Source: Betaproteobacteria bacterium
GTDB lineage: Bacteria > Pseudomonadota > Gammaproteobacteria > Burkholderiales > SG8-41
Assembly: GCA_016868015.1 (NCBI GenBank)
Contig: VGIF01000004.1
Location: 1-48,861 of the forward strand
Direction of reading: 5' to 3'
DNA: 48,861 nucleotides
Below the pieces are notes generated by a model. The model was not told where the DNA came from and did not search any database. It saw only the letters and a list, made by a program, of their open reading frames with translations. The position numbers and the translations under genes are program-made. This document shows, one piece after another, positions 7,160 to 16,533 of this stretch. How positions within the stretch are numbered: position 1 is the stretch's first letter; the number at the start of each line of letters is the position of its first letter.

Positions 7160-7515
7160 CCACCACGCCCGACACCCTGGAAAAGCTGCGCGTCGCACTC
7201 GAGGAGTTCGCCCACGAGCACGACTGGAACCAATTCCACAACCCCAAAAATCTCGCGATCGCGCTAAGTGTGGAGGCGAGCGAACTCCTTGAACATTTTC
7301 AGTGGTTAACGCCGACGCAAGCGGCCAACCTTTCGCCCGAAACCCAAGACGCGGTGGCACTCGAATGCGCGGACGTGCTGTTGTTTTTGATTCGGCTCGC
7401 CGACAAACTTAACATCGATCTCGCCACCACGGCCACGCGGAAAATGGAACTTAATGCGCAAAAATATCCCGTCGAGAAAGCGCGGGGCCTTTCCACCAAG
7501 TATGATCGATTGTGA
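7156..7515 (+). CDS. MazG-like nucleotide pyrophosphohydrolase
   Basis: 119 residues of the all-alpha NTP pyrophosphatase superfamily (MazG/dCTPase-like). The metal-binding helices are visible as LSVEASELLEHFQW (ExxE) and ECADVLLFLIRLAD (ExxD); the characteristic N-terminal WNQFHNPKNLAIALS matches small house-cleaning dCTP pyrophosphatases. They hydrolyse non-canonical or excess NTPs to NMP and pyrophosphate. ATG at 7156 overlaps the preceding stop. The longer tracked ORF from 6928 adds an arginine-rich shadow of the upstream small gene. Confidence 0.85.
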   Translation: MTTTPDTLEKLRVALEEFAHEHDWNQFHNPKNLAIALSVEASELLEHFQWLTPTQAANLSPETQDAVALECADVLLFLIRLADKLNIDLATTATRKMELNAQKYPVEKARGLSTKYDRL

Positions 7516-7521
7516 TCAGTA

Positions 7522-7570
7522 AACCGTAAACAGTGAACAGATAACTGCGTCGCCTCCACTGTTTACGGTT
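7522..7570. repeat. Inverted repeat between mazG-like gene and rlmJ
   Basis: Arms AACCGTAAACAGTG (7522-7535) and its complement (7557-7570) are 14 bases each. A further related segment, CACCGTTTACTGTTCAC, follows at 7571-7587, so the unit looks like a compound palindrome built from GTAAAC/GTGAAC words. It could end the upstream transcript, but there is no T-run after the stem. Confidence 0.75.
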
Positions 7571-7597
7571 CACCGTTTACTGTTCACCCCCAAAAAA

Positions 7598-8437
7598 ATG
7601 CTCTCCTACCGCCACCTGTTCCACGCCGGCAACTTCGCCGATGTCTTCAAACACCCGTTGCTAACGCGCCTGCTGCTAGCACTCAACCAAAAAGACAAGC
7701 CCTACTTTTACCTCGACACCCACGCCGGCATCGGCCGCTACGATTTATCCAAGCCGTGGGCGCAAAAAAACCGCGAGTTTGAAACTGGCATCAAAAAGTT
7801 GTGGGCGCGCGACGACGTTCCCGCCGCGCTAAAGCCCTACCTCGACATCGTACGCGCCGAAAACGCCGACGGCCATGCGCGCTTTTACCCTGGCTCGCCG
7901 CTGATCGCACGGCGCTTGATCCGCCCGATCGACCGCATCGTCGCCACCGAACTCAATAAAACCGATTGCGCCGAACTGCAAACCCTGTTCGCGCGCGACC
8001 GCCGCGTGACGGTCAAACTGATGGACGGCTACCAATCGTTAAAAGCCCATCTGCCGCCAAAGGAACGCCGCGGCTTGGTGCTGATCGACTCCTCGTTCGA
8101 CCGGGCGCGCGAATTCGCACGTATCGCCGCCGCACTACGCGAAGCGCACCAGCGCTGGGAAACCGGCATCTACGCGCTGTGGTACCCGCTGATGGGCGCG
8201 GGCGTGATACGCGGTTTCGAGCGCGACCTGCTCGCAACGGGCATCAAAAAAGTGCTGCAGTTCGAACTCAGAATCCTGCCCGACGATGCGAGCACCATCC
8301 CCGGCTGCGGCATGATCATCATCAACCCGCCGTGGAAATTCGACACCGAAATGCGTACTCTGTTGCGGTGGCTGTGGTCCGCCTTGAGTATTAACGGCGC
8401 TGGCGGGGTGAAAGTGGAGTGGCTAGCGCGAGAGTAA
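7598..8437 (+). CDS. rlmJ: 23S rRNA (adenine2030-N6)-methyltransferase RlmJ
   Basis: 279 residues, a full-length match to RlmJ (YhiR), which methylates A2030 of 23S rRNA using S-adenosylmethionine. Seen: the N-terminal signature MLSYRHLFHAGNFADVFKH, the SAM-binding strand FYLDTHAGIGRYDL, and the catalytic NPPW in IIINPPWKFD. Start ATG follows a short AT-rich stretch after the compound palindrome. Housekeeping gene with no operon partner. Confidence 0.95.
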   Translation: MLSYRHLFHAGNFADVFKHPLLTRLLLALNQKDKPYFYLDTHAGIGRYDLSKPWAQKNREFETGIKKLWARDDVPAALKPYLDIVRAENADGHARFYPGSPLIARRLIRPIDRIVATELNKTDCAELQTLFARDRRVTVKLMDGYQSLKAHLPPKERRGLVLIDSSFDRAREFARIAAALREAHQRWETGIYALWYPLMGAGVIRGFERDLLATGIKKVLQFELRILPDDASTIPGCGMIIINPPWKFDTEMRTLLRWLWSALSINGAGGVKVEWLARE

Positions 8438-8457
8438 CGCCCGCCTCCCAGAAAAAC

Positions 8458-8535
8458 CGTAGGATGGGTGAAGCGCAGCGTAACCCATCAATGTGGTGCG
8501 ATGGGTTACGGCCTGCGGCCTGCACCCATCCTACG
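8458..8535. repeat. Nested palindrome, GTAGGATGGGT family
   Basis: Outer arms CGTAGGATGGGTG (8458-8470) and complement (8523-8535) enclose inner arms GTAACCCATC (8480-8489) and complement (8500-8509). The build, with GATGGGT words reading inward and outward, matches a type of intergenic palindrome common in proteobacteria. It lies between the convergent ends of rlmJ and the oxygenase gene. Confidence 0.85.
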
Positions 8536-8549
8536 ATCGCTGTAATCGA

Positions 8550-9596
8550 TTACGCATACCGATTCGGCATCGCCGCCGTAGCATGTCCCTTCTGATGCGC
8601 GTAGTTGGCGCGAAAAAACTCCAGGATCAAATCAGCGGACAGCGCCGGCGCGTATTTCGCCGGGCGATCCGCGCTGATGCACGAGGGCAGCACTTCAATC
8701 GTGCGATACGGGTTCGGGCTGTGAAAATAAGCGAGCGAATAGCGGTCGGCCTTGCCGTCGACGATCACGCCGTGCGGCGTGGAGCGGAATCGATCGTTCG
8801 ACATGCGCCGCATCATGTTGCCGAGGTTGACCAGGAACGTGCCGGGGATCAGCGGCGGCGCCACCCATACGCCCGAGGGTAATTGCACACCGAGCCCCGG
8901 CACCTCCATGCGCGCGAGGATGGTGAGGAAGCTGTTATCGGTGTGCGGCCCCTGGCCGAACGCGTTATCGGCGCCCGCGCCCGAGGTCGGCGGGTAATGC
9001 AGCATGCGCAACGTGGCGTGGTTGTCGTCATCAAACAGCGGCGTGAAATAATCGGCTGGCATGCCCAGCGCCACCGCAAACGCCGGCAACATGCGTTGGC
9101 CCAGCGCGTTCAATGCGCTGAAGTACGCCATCACGTTTTCGCGAAAGCCGGGTAAACCGTCGGGCCATTGATTCATGCCGCGCAGCGGCTTGCCGGCGCG
9201 CACGTCCGGGTGATCGGCGGGCCGGTCGACGATGACAAAAAAAGATTCGTTTTCGTTGGGGCGCGTCGCCTGATGCACGGTCGAATGTTTTTGCGTGCTC
9301 GAATTCATCGGCAAGTAGCCGACGTTGTTTTGGTCGAGCGACAGATTTAGTTTCGTTTCCAGCGGCAGCGCGTGAAAACGCTTCGATTCCGCGAACGCGC
9401 GGTCGATCAACACCTGCGGTACACCGTGGCCCTTGATGTAAAGAAAGCCCACGCGCTCGCAGGCATCGCGCACTTCATCGGCAAGCGGCGCCAAGGCACC
9501 GGCGCGTCCGGCAAAGTACGGGCCGAAATCGATGATCGGGATTTGGCCGATGGCGGCGTTAAGATCGGCGGGGGCGTGTTGTTGGAACAGGTGCAT
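8550..9596 (-). CDS. Isopenicillin-N-synthase-like 2OG-Fe(II) oxygenase
   Basis: 348 residues. The N-terminal DIOX_N region starts IPIIDFGPYFAGRA with the family phrase VGFLYIKGHGVP. The jelly-roll core has the iron ligands HTD (GQGPHTDNSFLTIL) and H in STPHGV, and the 2-oxoglutarate-binding RYSLAYF. All catalytic residues look present. Such enzymes hydroxylate or desaturate small molecules; the substrate cannot be deduced. Start ATG at 9596 with GGAG upstream. It is monocistronic, ending convergently with rlmJ. Confidence 0.85.
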   Translation of the reverse strand: MHLFQQHAPADLNAAIGQIPIIDFGPYFAGRAGALAPLADEVRDACERVGFLYIKGHGVPQVLIDRAFAESKRFHALPLETKLNLSLDQNNVGYLPMNSSTQKHSTVHQATRPNENESFFVIVDRPADHPDVRAGKPLRGMNQWPDGLPGFRENVMAYFSALNALGQRMLPAFAVALGMPADYFTPLFDDDNHATLRMLHYPPTSGAGADNAFGQGPHTDNSFLTILARMEVPGLGVQLPSGVWVAPPLIPGTFLVNLGNMMRRMSNDRFRSTPHGVIVDGKADRYSLAYFHSPNPYRTIEVLPSCISADRPAKYAPALSADLILEFFRANYAHQKGHATAAMPNRYA

Positions 9597-9686
9597 GATG
9601 GCGCTCCTATTCAGAACCCGGCGGCATCGGCGCAGCCGGCATGTTCGCGTCAGTGTAGCGGATTGTAGACGCCGAATACAGCGGCG

Positions 9687-12600
9687 CTAAACACTCGCGC
9701 GCATGCCGTTCCAGAATTTCTCCAGCCGCTTGTATGACACCGGATACGGCGTTTTGAGTTCCTGCGCAAACAGCGACACACGCAGTTCCTCCAGTTGCCA
9801 GCGCAGTTCCTGCAAGCGCTCATCCGCCGCGCCGGCTTTTTGCTGTTTTTCCACCGCCGCCTCGTAGCGTTGCCACCACTCGGTGAGGCTTTGCGTGTGG
9901 CGCGCGTCGCGCGCGGGATCGCGCGGGTATTTCTCCAGCCGCCGCTGCATCGCCTGCAAATAGCGCGGCAAGTGGGTTAACTGCTCCCACGGCGTTTGAC
10001 TGACAAACCCCTTATAGGTGAGGCGTGCGAGCTGCGCGCGGATGTCTGCCGCGGGGCGCGTGAGCAACCCTTTGGCACCATTGAGCGCCGAAGACAACTG
10101 GTGATACTCGGCCGCGATGGTGGTCAACAGCCGGCACGCGCCCTCGCTCACCGCCGGCAGGCGCGTGCGCGCGCGCTTGATTTGCGCCTGAAAGTCTTTC
10201 TGCGTGCGCGGCAATTCATCCTCGCCGATGAATGCGCGATCTGTAATGGCGGCGATCACGTCTTCGCGCAGGTCGTCCACGCTCGCCACGCCGCGCAGTT
10301 GCAGCGCCGCCTGATCGAAACCTTTGAGGCTTTTTTCCAACTGCTTCATCTGCTCTTTCAGCGCGAGGCGCATTAGCCGCACCACGCCCGCGCGCATCGC
10401 CGCATCCGCCGCGGCCCGGGTGTCGAACAAGCGGATCGCCACACTCTCGCGCTCATCGGCAAGCGCCGGATAACCGGTAAGCTTCCTGCCGCTGCGCGTG
10501 AACGACAATTCTTTCGGCAAATCGCCGAAATCCCACACACGGATGTTGTCGCGCTCGATGCCGGTTTCTTTTTTACCCGCCTCGCCAAAGGTCAACTGCG
10601 CCGCCTGCCCCAGTTGCGCTTTCAGCGCGGCAAGGTCGCGCCCGCTGGCAAGTTCGCGGCCGGCGTCGTCGATGACGCGGAAATTCATGTTCAGATGTGC
10701 GGGTAGGTCGGCACCGCTCCACACATCCGTGTTCACCTGCTGGCCGGCGCGGCCGCGCACAAAATCCGCCAGCGCCTGCACAAACGGTTTGCTCGCATTA
10801 TGTTCGCTGAGAAACGCCGTCACCTGCTCCGGCAGCGGAAACAAATTGCGCCGCAGGTTTTTGGGCAAGGCTTTCAAATACGCGCTGACTTTGTCGCGCA
10901 CCATGCCGGGCACCAGCCAATCGAACGGCGTATCGTCCAACGTGTTCAACACATGCAGCGGCACGGTGACGGTGACGCCATCCAATGCATGCCCCAACTC
11001 GAAGCGGTAACGCAGCTTGTAAGTGACATCGCCCACACGCAGCGTTTCGGGAAACTGCGCTTCGCTTATATCCAGCGCCGCGTGGCGCATCAAATATTCG
11101 CGCGTTAAAAACAGCAGCTTGGGATCTTTTTTCTCGGCCTCAATGCGCCATTGCTCGAACGCCGCGCCGTTGTATATGCCCAGGGGAATGCGCTCGTCGT
11201 AAAACGCGAACAGCGTTTGTTCGTCGACCAGCACATCGTGCTTGCGCGCCTTGTGTTCGAGCGCTTGAATGTCTTTTATAAGCACTTGATTTTGTATATA
11301 AAATTCTGCTTTGCTCTGGTAGTCACCCGCGGCCAACGCGCGGCGGATAAAAATCTCGCGCGCTTCCAACGGATTGATCGGGCCGTAATTCACGTTGCGA
11401 CGCGCGACGATGGTGAGGCCGTAGAGCGTCACACGCTCATACGCCATCACGCACGCACGGTCTTTTTCCCAACGTGGGTCGAAGTAATGGCGCCTTACCA
11501 TCGCGCCCGCGATGTGCTCGATCCAATCCGGATTGATTTGCGCGGCGCAGCGCGCGTAAAGCCGCGTGGTGTCGACGAGTTCCGCCGCCATCACCCAGCG
11601 CGGCTGCGACTTACGCAACACCGAGCCGGGAAAAATCGCGAACTTGATGCCGCGCGCGCCGAGGTATTCGCCTTCGTCGTTTTTTAATCCGAGATTGCCG
11701 AGCAAGCCCGCCAGCAGCGCGCGATGGATTTGATCGTAAGTCGCGGGCGTTTCGCTTTCCTTAAAACCCATCTCACCCGTCAGCGCGGCGAGCTGGCCGT
11801 GGATATCGCGCCACTCGCGCAGGCGCCGCTGCGACAAAAAGTGTTCGTGCAGTTGGTCGGCAAGCTTGCGATTGGATTTTTTATGCTTCAACGCCTCGTC
11901 GAAAAATTGCCACAGCTTCAAATAGCCCATGAAATCCGAACGCTCGTCGGCGAACTGCTGATGCGCGCGGTCGGCGGCCTCGGCGCGCTCGAACGGCCGG
12001 TCGCGCGGGTCTTGCACCGACAAGGCGGAGGCGATGATCAGCACTTCACGCAAACAGTTCTCGGCTTTCGCCGCGAGGATCATGCGCGCAATGCGCGGAT
12101 CGATCGGGAACTTGGCAAGTTGCCAGCCGATATCGGTAAGCTGATTGTCGTCATCCACCGCGCCGAGCTCGGCCAGCAACTGGTAGCCGTCGGCGATCAT
12201 GCGCGGCGTGGGCGGCTCCAAAAACGGGAAATCCTCCACGTCGCCGATCTTCAGCGACTTCATGCGCAAGATCACCGAGGCGAGCGAGGAACGTAGAATC
12301 TCCGGCTCGGTGAATTCGTCGCGCGCATTGAAGTCTTTCTCATCGTAAAGCCGCACGCACACGCCCGCCGCCACGCGCCCACAGCGCCCCGCGCGTTGGT
12401 TGGCCGAGGCGCGCGAGATTTTTTCGATTTGCAGTAACTCGACCTTGTTGCGGTAGCTGTAGCGATTGATGCGCGCCAAGCCCGGATCGATCACGTAACG
12501 AATACCCGGCACGGTGAGCGAGGTTTCCGCCACGTTGGTGGCGAGCACAATGCGCCGCCCGCTGTGCGGTTTGAATATGCGTTCCTGCTCCTCGAATGAC

Positions 12601-13484
12601 AAGCGCGCGAACAGCGGCAGGATTTCGGTGTGGGCGGGGTGGTGTTTGCGCAGGGCTTCCGCCGTGTCGCGGATTTCGCGTTCACCGGGGAGGAACACCA
12701 AGATGTCGCCGCCCGCTCTTTCGCGGGCTAGATCGTCTACGGCATCGACGATGGCAGCTTCTACATCCTCATCTTCGTCGGGGATGGGCTCCCCTCTCCC
12801 GTGAACGGGAGAGGGGCTGGGGGAGAGGGCAGACGCCGACTTCAACGGCCGATACCTCACCTCCACCGGATACATCCGCCCCGACACCTCGATCACCGGC
12901 GCCGGTGTACCCAAATGAGTAAAGTGTTTGGAAAACCGCTCGGCATCAATCGTCGCCGAAGTCACAATCAATTTCAAATCCGGCCGCCGCGGCAGCAGCC
13001 GCTTCAAATACCCTAGCAAAAAATCGATATTCAGACTGCGCTCATGCGCCTCGTCGATGATCAGCGTGTCATAGGCGTGCAGCTCACGGTCGCCCTGCGT
13101 CTCCGCCAGCAAAATGCCGTCGGTCATCAGCTTGATATACGAGTTGCGCGACACCTTGTCCGAAAAGCGCACCTTGTATCCGACGGCCTGCCCCAACGGC
13201 GTTTTCAATTCCTGCGCAATGCGCGCCGCCACCGTGCGCGCGGCAATACGCCGCGGCTGGGTGTGGCCGATCAGGCCGTTGACGCCGCGCTGCAATTCCA
13301 AACAGATCTTGGGCAACTGCGTGGTCTTGCCCGATCCGGTTTCGCCGCAAACGATCACCACCTGGTTTTCGCCGATCGCGCGCGCGATCTCCTCGCGCCG
13401 CGCCACCACCGGCAAATCGTCGGGGTAGGCCGGCCGCGGTAGATTGCGCAGGCGTTGTTCGGCGTCGAGCATACTCACGGGCAT
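9687..13484 (-). CDS. hrpA: ATP-dependent RNA helicase HrpA (with palindrome insertion)
   Basis: 1265 residues, a DEAH-box helicase of the HrpA type. Motif I GETGSGKTT, motif II DEAH in IIDEAHERSLN, motif III TSATID, motif VI NQRAGRCGRVAAG, then the helicase-associated domain, OB fold and the long HrpA-specific C-terminal region. HrpA acts on structured RNA and stalled ribosomes. Between the RecA1-RecA2 linker phrase EVRYRPL and DEDEDVEAAIVDAVDDL there is an extra stretch ALSPSPSPVHGRGEP. It is encoded by a GC-rich palindrome (12791-12816), so this looks like a repeat inserted in frame at a surface linker. Divergent from coaE by 102 bases. Confidence 0.95.
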   Translation of the reverse strand: MPVSMLDAEQRLRNLPRPAYPDDLPVVARREEIARAIGENQVVIVCGETGSGKTTQLPKICLELQRGVNGLIGHTQPRRIAARTVAARIAQELKTPLGQAVGYKVRFSDKVSRNSYIKLMTDGILLAETQGDRELHAYDTLIIDEAHERSLNIDFLLGYLKRLLPRRPDLKLIVTSATIDAERFSKHFTHLGTPAPVIEVSGRMYPVEVRYRPLKSASALSPSPSPVHGRGEPIPDEDEDVEAAIVDAVDDLARERAGGDILVFLPGEREIRDTAEALRKHHPAHTEILPLFARLSFEEQERIFKPHSGRRIVLATNVAETSLTVPGIRYVIDPGLARINRYSYRNKVELLQIEKISRASANQRAGRCGRVAAGVCVRLYDEKDFNARDEFTEPEILRSSLASVILRMKSLKIGDVEDFPFLEPPTPRMIADGYQLLAELGAVDDDNQLTDIGWQLAKFPIDPRIARMILAAKAENCLREVLIIASALSVQDPRDRPFERAEAADRAHQQFADERSDFMGYLKLWQFFDEALKHKKSNRKLADQLHEHFLSQRRLREWRDIHGQLAALTGEMGFKESETPATYDQIHRALLAGLLGNLGLKNDEGEYLGARGIKFAIFPGSVLRKSQPRWVMAAELVDTTRLYARCAAQINPDWIEHIAGAMVRRHYFDPRWEKDRACVMAYERVTLYGLTIVARRNVNYGPINPLEAREIFIRRALAAGDYQSKAEFYIQNQVLIKDIQALEHKARKHDVLVDEQTLFAFYDERIPLGIYNGAAFEQWRIEAEKKDPKLLFLTREYLMRHAALDISEAQFPETLRVGDVTYKLRYRFELGHALDGVTVTVPLHVLNTLDDTPFDWLVPGMVRDKVSAYLKALPKNLRRNLFPLPEQVTAFLSEHNASKPFVQALADFVRGRAGQQVNTDVWSGADLPAHLNMNFRVIDDAGRELASGRDLAALKAQLGQAAQLTFGEAGKKETGIERDNIRVWDFGDLPKELSFTRSGRKLTGYPALADERESVAIRLFDTRAAADAAMRAGVVRLMRLALKEQMKQLEKSLKGFDQAALQLRGVASVDDLREDVIAAITDRAFIGEDELPRTQKDFQAQIKRARTRLPAVSEGACRLLTTIAAEYHQLSSALNGAKGLLTRPAADIRAQLARLTYKGFVSQTPWEQLTHLPRYLQAMQRRLEKYPRDPARDARHTQSLTEWWQRYEAAVEKQQKAGAADERLQELRWQLEELRVSLFAQELKTPYPVSYKRLEKFWNGMRASV
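12791..12816. repeat. CCCCTCTCCCGT palindrome inside hrpA
   Basis: Arms CCCCTCTCCCGT (12791-12802) and complement (12805-12816) with a 2-base loop, followed by a partial repeat GGGGGAGAGGG. The unit resembles common intergenic CTCTCCC palindromes of GC-rich proteobacteria, but here it is translated as part of HrpA without breaking the frame. Confidence 0.85.
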
Positions 13485-13586
13485 TTACGAGAGGGGGCGC
13501 ATTGTAACCCGGCGCCCTATCTGAAAAAGCCGGCTCACGGCAGGCTGCCGCACGATCCGCATTACAATGCCCGCCTCAATGCGTTT

Positions 13587-14195
13587 ATGCCCATGACCAA
13601 AGTAATCTGCCTGACCGGCGGCATGGCCTCCGGCAAATCCACCGCGGCGCGGTTTTTGAAGGAACAGGGCGCGTACGTAATCGACGCCGACGTGCTGGGC
13701 CATCGCACCTACGAACCCGGCTCGCCCGCGCACGCGCAAGTCGTCGCTACCTTCGGACGCGACATACTCGCCGCAGACAGTAAAATCGAGCGCAAGGCGC
13801 TGGGCGCCAAGGTATTCGGCAAACCCGCGGAGCTCAAAAAACTCACCGATATCGTGTGGCCGGCAATCCGCAAAATGGCGGAAGACGAGATTGCTGCCGC
13901 CTGCGCCGCCGGCACGCATCGCGTGGTGGTGCTCGAAGCCGCCGTGTTATTCGAAGCCGGTTGGGATAACGCGGGCGACGAAGTGTGGGTGGTGATCGTT
14001 GAACGCGCGATTGCCATTGCGCGCGCGATGCAACGCGACAACCTGTCGCAGGCCGCCGCAGAAGCGCGGCTTGATGCACAACTCTCCAACGCCGAGCGCA
14101 TCGCGCGCTCTGATGTGGTCATCGACAACAACGGCACGCTGGAGGCACTGCTCGATCAATTGCGCAAGCATTGGCAGCGCATCAGTGCCAACTGA
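13587..14195 (+). CDS. coaE: Dephospho-CoA kinase
   Basis: 202 residues, the normal length for CoaE, which phosphorylates the 3'-hydroxyl of dephospho-CoA in the last step of CoA synthesis. P-loop CLTGGMASGKST (the more usual form is GGIGSGKS), the DADVLGHRTYEPG substrate segment, and VVLEAAVLFEAGWDNAGDEVWVV. The lid-region arginines lie in MQRDNLSQAAAEARLDAQ. ATG at 13587 (MPMTK) is preferred to the tracked 13455 start, which would add an unrelated basic leader. AT-rich repeat copy C begins 18 bases after the stop. Confidence 0.95.
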   Translation: MPMTKVICLTGGMASGKSTAARFLKEQGAYVIDADVLGHRTYEPGSPAHAQVVATFGRDILAADSKIERKALGAKVFGKPAELKKLTDIVWPAIRKMAEDEIAAACAAGTHRVVVLEAAVLFEAGWDNAGDEVWVVIVERAIAIARAMQRDNLSQAAAEARLDAQLSNAERIARSDVVIDNNGTLEALLDQLRKHWQRISAN

Positions 14196-14213
14196 CGCAA
14201 ACACCGTCTAAAT

Positions 14214-14241
14214 AAAAAAATTAATAAAATCAAATACTTAC
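14214..14241 (-). repeat. AT-rich dispersed repeat, copy C
   Basis: Minus-strand reading GTAAGTATTTGATTTTATTA then ATTTTTTT. It lies in the convergent spacer between coaE and the amidotransferase-like gene, the only copy not upstream of any gene. Confidence 0.85.
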
Positions 14242-14267
14242 GTAATATCCCGCCGTGGTAGACGGCT

Positions 14268-15044
14268 TCACTTGCGGCGCGCCGCACGCACATGCGCCGC
14301 CTTGCCAAACGCGGTATAAAGCGCGCCACCCAGCGCGTGCTCTTCGGGCTTCCACTCGGCGTGCCATTGCACGCCCACCACGAACTGTTCTTCATCCTGG
14401 TAACGCACGCCCTCGATCACGCCGTCGGGCGACTCTGCCTCGACCACCAGGCCTTTGCCTAATCGATCGACGCCCTGCCCGTGCAAGGAGTTGACCATCA
14501 TTTCTTTTTGGCCGGTCAACGCATTAAACAAGCCACCCGGCGTGAAGCGCACCAAATGATTGGGCCGGAACACCTCTTCCAGCGTGACATTGTCGCGCTG
14601 CGGGCGGCGATGATCGTTTTTGCCGTCGAGTTGGTGGATGCGGTAATGCAGCGAGCCGCCGAGTGCGACGTTGATTTCCTGTATGCCGCGACAGATGCCG
14701 AACACCGGCACACGCGCCTTGACGCACGCGCGTATCAACGGCAACACCAGATTATCTCGGCCCGGATCGATGATTTCGTCCTCGGGAAACGGCGGCCCGT
14801 CGTAGTGATGCGGCTCGACATTCGCGCGCCCGCCGGTCAACAAAAAACCGTCCATGCGCGACACCAAATCGGCGATATCCACTGCGCTGCCCACCGGCGG
14901 CAGCAACACCGGGATGCAATCGACCATGCGCAGCAGCGCATGGATATTGCGCTCGCCGGTGGCATGCACCAGATGGCGGCGCTCCGCCGCTTGCATGGCA
15001 TTGGCGGAAACGCCGATTAACGGTCGTGGCGCGGTTTTGCTCAT
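14268..15044 (-). CDS. Gamma-glutamyl-GABA hydrolase-like class I amidotransferase
   Basis: 258 residues of the PuuD/peptidase C26 family, which cleaves gamma-glutamyl bonds as in the putrescine route. The nucleophile elbow is VFGICRGIQEINVALGG and the His-x-Glu pair is in VGVQWHAEWKPEE, so the triad looks complete. The family loop FLLTGGRANVEPHHY is present. No other polyamine gene is nearby, so the natural substrate is open. Convergent with coaE. Confidence 0.88.
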   Translation of the reverse strand: MSKTAPRPLIGVSANAMQAAERRHLVHATGERNIHALLRMVDCIPVLLPPVGSAVDIADLVSRMDGFLLTGGRANVEPHHYDGPPFPEDEIIDPGRDNLVLPLIRACVKARVPVFGICRGIQEINVALGGSLHYRIHQLDGKNDHRRPQRDNVTLEEVFRPNHLVRFTPGGLFNALTGQKEMMVNSLHGQGVDRLGKGLVVEAESPDGVIEGVRYQDEEQFVVGVQWHAEWKPEEHALGGALYTAFGKAAHVRAARRK

Positions 15045-15118
15045 GATTGAAATAATGCACGCAGGGCGGGCATGACGCAGAGTACGTATATCACGGTTGA
15101 GCTGGTTTTCACACTGGA

Positions 15119-16522
15119 TTACGCCGGCATCTTGCGCGAAAGGTCCTCACAAGCGGCGACAAAGCGATCCATCTGCGCCGGCGAATTCCACACACAGGCG
15201 TTGGCGCGCAGCGTGACGCCGAAGGGCTTGGGCGCGAGCGTCCGCGGGTCGCGGTTGGGCACCAGGCCTTCGGGAAACGCCGCGGCCTGCGGGTCGGGTG
15301 CGCGCGTAAAGCCCTCGGGGCCGACGCCGCCGCCGGAGATGCGAAAGCCGTATTCCTGCAGTAGCCGTGCGCGGAATCTTTTGTTGAGCTCGGGGTCGGT
15401 GCGCCGCCGCGCATCGGGAAATGGGTTAAAACACACGATCGCCGATTTCAACGCGGGATCCACTGTGGGCTGCAGCAGCGCATCCTCGCCGAAGGTGGCC
15501 ACGAGACGCTGGCGCAAATAGTCCGCCAGGTTATGCGTCCACGCTTGGATGCGCGCGCGCCCGATCTCGTCCCACAACGCGCACACGTCACCCAGCGCGC
15601 GCCAATCGGCGGATTCCGGAAAGCCATAGCGGCTCATCGCAGCACCAATGTCGTAGCTCTCGGTGCGGCTGCCGTCAAACGGCACATCGCGCGCGGAGCT
15701 GCGAATGATGTGAAAACGCGGCAGCGGCGTGGGGTTCGCCGCGAGCGCACGATTGCGGATGTAAATGATGCCGGTGCCGCCCGGCCCGCACTGCCACTTG
15801 TGGCCGGAGATCGCCCAGAAGTCGATGCCGCTTTCGTCCAGGCGCGGATCGATCATGCCGCCGTAATGCGCGCCATCCGCCACGGTGATCGCGCCCGCGG
15901 CTTGCGCCAGCGCCGCGATGCGCCGCTCCGGCAGGCGCTCGCCGTTGGGCCACAACGGGCTCGAAAAAAACACCACGCGGGTGACACCGGGTTTCAAGCG
16001 TTTCTTCAACGCCTCGACCACTTCGTCCGCGGTGGCATTGCGATGCACCGGCACGCCCCACTGCACGATCTTTACGCCAAAACGGCCCGACACACGCAAC
16101 ACCGTTGCCAGCCCTGCCGGATGCTCCATCGGCGTCACCAGAATTTCGTCGCCGCGTTGCCACTCGATGCCCATCAGGATTTGTCCCAGCGCGTCGGTGG
16201 TGTTGCGCGAGATGGCGATTTCATCGACGCTCGCGCCATAGCCGCGAGCGATGCGTTCGCGCGTGGTGGCTGTCGGCTCCAGGTGCACCGGAAACGGATC
16301 GCGCGCGATTTGATCGAGCCCTTCTTGGTAGCGCTTACGCACGCTGTCGGGCTGCGAGCCTTTTTGCCCGGCCATCAGATAAACCACTTTAGGATCGAGC
16401 GAAAACTGCCGCGCAAACGCCTCGAACACCGGCGACTGGCGCGCGAAAAACGCCGCTTGCGCGGCGCTCATGCGCACGCTACTGGTGGCGGCTTCCGCGG
16501 ATGGACTGTCGGGGTCGGGCAT
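15119..16522 (-). CDS. Class V aminotransferase-fold PLP enzyme
   Basis: 467 residues. Fold-type I PLP enzyme: cofactor-ring region ISRNTTDALGQILMG, aspartate in VADGAHYGGM, and the Schiff-base lysine in ISGHKWQCGPGGTG. This layout belongs to the cysteine-desulfurase/isopenicillin-epimerase branch. A histidine-aspartate pair and no IscS-type cysteine loop make an epimerase, lyase or transaminase more likely than a desulfurase. ATG at 16522 (MPDPDSP) is chosen; the longer ORF reads into the upstream NTF2-like gene. It follows that gene by 11 bases, so both are likely cotranscribed. Confidence 0.8.
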   Translation of the reverse strand: MPDPDSPSAEAATSSVRMSAAQAAFFARQSPVFEAFARQFSLDPKVVYLMAGQKGSQPDSVRKRYQEGLDQIARDPFPVHLEPTATTRERIARGYGASVDEIAISRNTTDALGQILMGIEWQRGDEILVTPMEHPAGLATVLRVSGRFGVKIVQWGVPVHRNATADEVVEALKKRLKPGVTRVVFFSSPLWPNGERLPERRIAALAQAAGAITVADGAHYGGMIDPRLDESGIDFWAISGHKWQCGPGGTGIIYIRNRALAANPTPLPRFHIIRSSARDVPFDGSRTESYDIGAAMSRYGFPESADWRALGDVCALWDEIGRARIQAWTHNLADYLRQRLVATFGEDALLQPTVDPALKSAIVCFNPFPDARRRTDPELNKRFRARLLQEYGFRISGGGVGPEGFTRAPDPQAAAFPEGLVPNRDPRTLAPKPFGVTLRANACVWNSPAQMDRFVAACEDLSRKMPA

Positions 16523-16533
16523 GGCGGCGTCGT

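Noticed and set aside
11278-11303. TAAGCACTTGATTTTG inside hrpA as a further AT-rich repeat copy
   Set aside because: It encodes part of a normal HrpA segment (NQVLIKDI) deep in the gene, and the tail does not match, so chance codon similarity is more likely.
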